Below, piece by piece: positions 62,463 through 64,000 of a DNA stretch of 64,000 bases (its first letter is position 1; each line of letters opens with the position of its first letter). The stretch covers positions 1-64,000 of the forward strand of contig JACPRU010000018.1 of assembly GCA_016189835.1 (NCBI GenBank). The letters run 5' to 3'. The position numbers and the translations under genes are program-made. The notes under the pieces are model-generated. The model saw only the letters and a list, made by a program, of their open reading frames with translations, made no database searches and was not told where the DNA came from. Source of the DNA: Deltaproteobacteria bacterium. Lineage in GTDB: Bacteria > Desulfobacterota > Binatia > JACPRU01.

Positions 62463-62511
62463 AAAAGGGGTCGGGAGTCTTTTCCGCCGGAAAAGACTCC
62501 CGACCCCTTTT
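62463..62511. repeat. Palindromic repeat, copy 2 (23-bp arms, short loop)
   Basis: Arms at 62463-62485 and 62489-62511 are perfect inverted repeats with a 3-base loop. They match the arms at 16487-16568. On the minus strand the hairpin begins 3 bases past the transglutaminase stop and ends in a run of T residues, so it may also end that transcript. Confidence 0.92.
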
Positions 62512-62514
62512 CGC

Positions 62515-63960
62515 TCAGGAGGCGTCTTCGACCTCGAGCCGCAGCCGGCCGATCATGCCGAGCAGAGCGACGTCCTTGTCCGGTCCGCCCTCGGCGAGCT
62601 TGACGTGGGTCGCGTCAGCGGGAAACTGGCCGAAGGTCGGATCGACCGCCACCCATTCGCCGAGCCAGACCTCGTTCCACGCGTGATAGTAGAAGGCCCC
62701 CGCGGCGCCGCCCTCGCCGGGCATGTAGACCGCCCCCGACGCGATGCGCGCGGGAAGGCCGGCGGCGCGGGCCAGCGCCGCGTAGAGCACGGCGTGCTCG
62801 TTGCAGTCGCCGCGGCGCTGCTCGAGGACCTGAAGGGCGTTGGGGACGCTGACGGTGGGCACCTTGGCGAGACTGCGGTACACCCAGAGGAGCAGCTTCT
62901 GCGCCGCGCGCGCGGCGTCGCCCTCGCCGCCCAGCGCCTCACGGGCAGCGCCGCCGACGCGGGCGTCGCCGGTCTGCAGGAACGGAGTCGCGCGCAGGTC
63001 GTCGGCGAAGCGCGCTTCGCGGTTCGGCAGCGGGAACGAGCGGAAGGTCGCGGGATCCTCGCGCTCGAGCAGCAGCTCGGTGCCCGAGCGGCGCTGGCGC
63101 GGCGGGAAGGACAGCGGGTGGTCGGCCGGAGCGTCGGAGATCCGCAGGCGCAGCCGGCGGGTGCTGCGCGGCGCGCCGATCACGCGGGCGACCGGAATCG
63201 CCGCGGCGCTTGCGAGGTCGATGCCCGCGCCAGGCTCCAGGCCGGCGAGCGCCGCCCGGCCGTCGGTCTCGCGCACGATCGTCAGGCCGAGCGGCCCCTC
63301 CTCCCGGATCACGCCGACGCCGGGCTCCACCCACAGGCGGAAGCGCGAGCCCTGGAACTCCTCGTCGACGCGATGCGCGAAGCGCACTCCGGAAGGCAGC
63401 ACCACGCGCTCGAGCGGGCCGACCGTGAGCGACACCGACGCGGGCGCGGCGCTCAGCGGATCGAACAGCGCGTAGCGCAGCGTCCGGCCGGGCTCGAGCG
63501 TCTCGTGCGCGAGCACGTCCTGCAGGGTCTCCGAGAGGGTGATCGAACCGCTCGGCGGCAACTCGATCGACAGCGCGCCGAGCGCGTCGGAATTGACCTC
63601 GAGGCGATCACCGCGCACCGCTCCGGACATCGACACGTCGATCGTTCCCGAGCGCAGACGGAAATCGAACCCCCGCAGGCGTAGCGCGCGGTCGGTGTCG
63701 GCGTTCCATCGGGTGCGGACCGACTGCGCCGCCCCCATCAGCCGCAGCTCGATCGCCGACTCGGCGGCGATCGCGAACCCGTCGGCCGTCGGCGAGCGCA
63801 CGCGGTGCGCGTAGCCGATCTTGCGGCCCTCGCCGTAGATGCCGCGCCACTCCTCGCCGGAGATCGCCGGCAGCGTGCTCGCCGGCGCCGGGGGCGGCTC
63901 GGGCCGCGGCCGCGAGCGGGCGATCAGCAGGGCCATGACCGCCGCCCACGACGCGAGCAC
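62515..63960 (-). CDS. Transglutaminase-like envelope protein
   Basis: 481 residues from GTG 63960, though the frame stays open to the window edge with basic KLRKPSRTLLRG residues, so the true start may lie beyond. One membrane anchor (1-15 here) precedes a periplasmic part. The papain-like triad of transglutaminase-core proteins is seen: RRGDCNEHAVLYAALAR (C386), FYYHAWNEVWLGEW (His) and VDPTFGQ (Asp). It may act on envelope proteins or peptides. It probably sits upstream of the ABC-2 pair in one operon. Confidence 0.85.
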   Translation of the reverse strand: MLASWAAVMALLIARSRPRPEPPPAPASTLPAISGEEWRGIYGEGRKIGYAHRVRSPTADGFAIAAESAIELRLMGAAQSVRTRWNADTDRALRLRGFDFRLRSGTIDVSMSGAVRGDRLEVNSDALGALSIELPPSGSITLSETLQDVLAHETLEPGRTLRYALFDPLSAAPASVSLTVGPLERVVLPSGVRFAHRVDEEFQGSRFRLWVEPGVGVIREEGPLGLTIVRETDGRAALAGLEPGAGIDLASAAAIPVARVIGAPRSTRRLRLRISDAPADHPLSFPPRQRRSGTELLLEREDPATFRSFPLPNREARFADDLRATPFLQTGDARVGGAAREALGGEGDAARAAQKLLLWVYRSLAKVPTVSVPNALQVLEQRRGDCNEHAVLYAALARAAGLPARIASGAVYMPGEGGAAGAFYYHAWNEVWLGEWVAVDPTFGQFPADATHVKLAEGGPDKDVALLGMIGRLRLEVEDAS

Positions 63961-64000
63961 GAGGCCGCGCAGCAGCGTTCGCGATGGCTTGCGGAGCTTC

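Overview
This window is GC-rich, densely packed chromosomal DNA from a Gram-negative bacterium. Evidence for an outer membrane is an LpxC domain (lipid A synthesis), a complete type II secretion (T2SS) operon, NlpD-type and other lipoproteins, and MurJ. Many neighbourhoods (tRNA-Gln-prs-rplY-pth, rpsF-priB-rpsR-DUF2232-rplI, yebC-ruvCAB, xseA-xseB-ispA-tlyA, gspC to gspN) resemble the deltaproteobacterial grade (Desulfobacterota, Myxococcota, Binatota and relatives). Two proteins of F420/FMN-binding split-barrel families fit such lineages. Placement below that level is inference. No phage, IS element, CRISPR array or rRNA operon was seen.

Layout: 1-2136, a metF fragment, small secreted or membrane proteins and an RRM protein. 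2272-6749, surE-pcm-nlpD-apt-fumC and a split-barrel protein. 6771-9059, maoC, a zinc ribbon, an IMPase and two tRNAs (Arg-CCG, Gln-TTG). 9086-14085, PRPP synthetase and translation genes. 14090-16430 (minus), murJ, a PPOX protein and a 53-residue protein. 16633-19770, yebC-ruvC-ruvA-ruvB chained by GTGA overlaps, then a DUF2905 protein. 19790-23694, an NtrY-type kinase, a receiver-LpxC fusion and a PilZ protein. 23710-36655 (minus), twelve T2SS genes gspC to gspN. 36833-42984, S41 protease, exonuclease VII, M23 peptidase, IspA, TlyA and a DksA-like protein. 43055-45821, rpoZ and a dnaJ-cbpM-rpoH heat-shock block. 45828-53329, aldo/keto reductase, a divergent YchF-like protein, threonine dehydratase, Lon and TrmI. 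53423-59961, a heterodimeric ABC exporter, an aminopeptidase-like lipoprotein and a PilB-type ATPase. 59971-64000 (minus), an ABC-2 transporter and a transglutaminase-like protein.

The most unusual gene is at 22008-23282. An intact response-regulator receiver is fused in frame to a full-length LpxC carrying all its zinc and catalytic residues, and it overlaps the end of an NtrY-like histidine kinase gene. The kinase normally pairs with NtrX, but here the NtrX AAA+ and DNA-binding parts are missing and LpxC takes their place. This suggests phosphorelay control of the committed step of lipid A synthesis.

Other points of interest are a structured dispersed repeat (three copies, two hairpins kept in each) upstream of rplY and maoC, and a 22-bp-arm palindrome found twice. 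GspD carries an extra C-terminal domain. One YchF-like GTPase has lost its G3 motif. priB has no usual start codon. The usual dxs is absent between ispA and tlyA.
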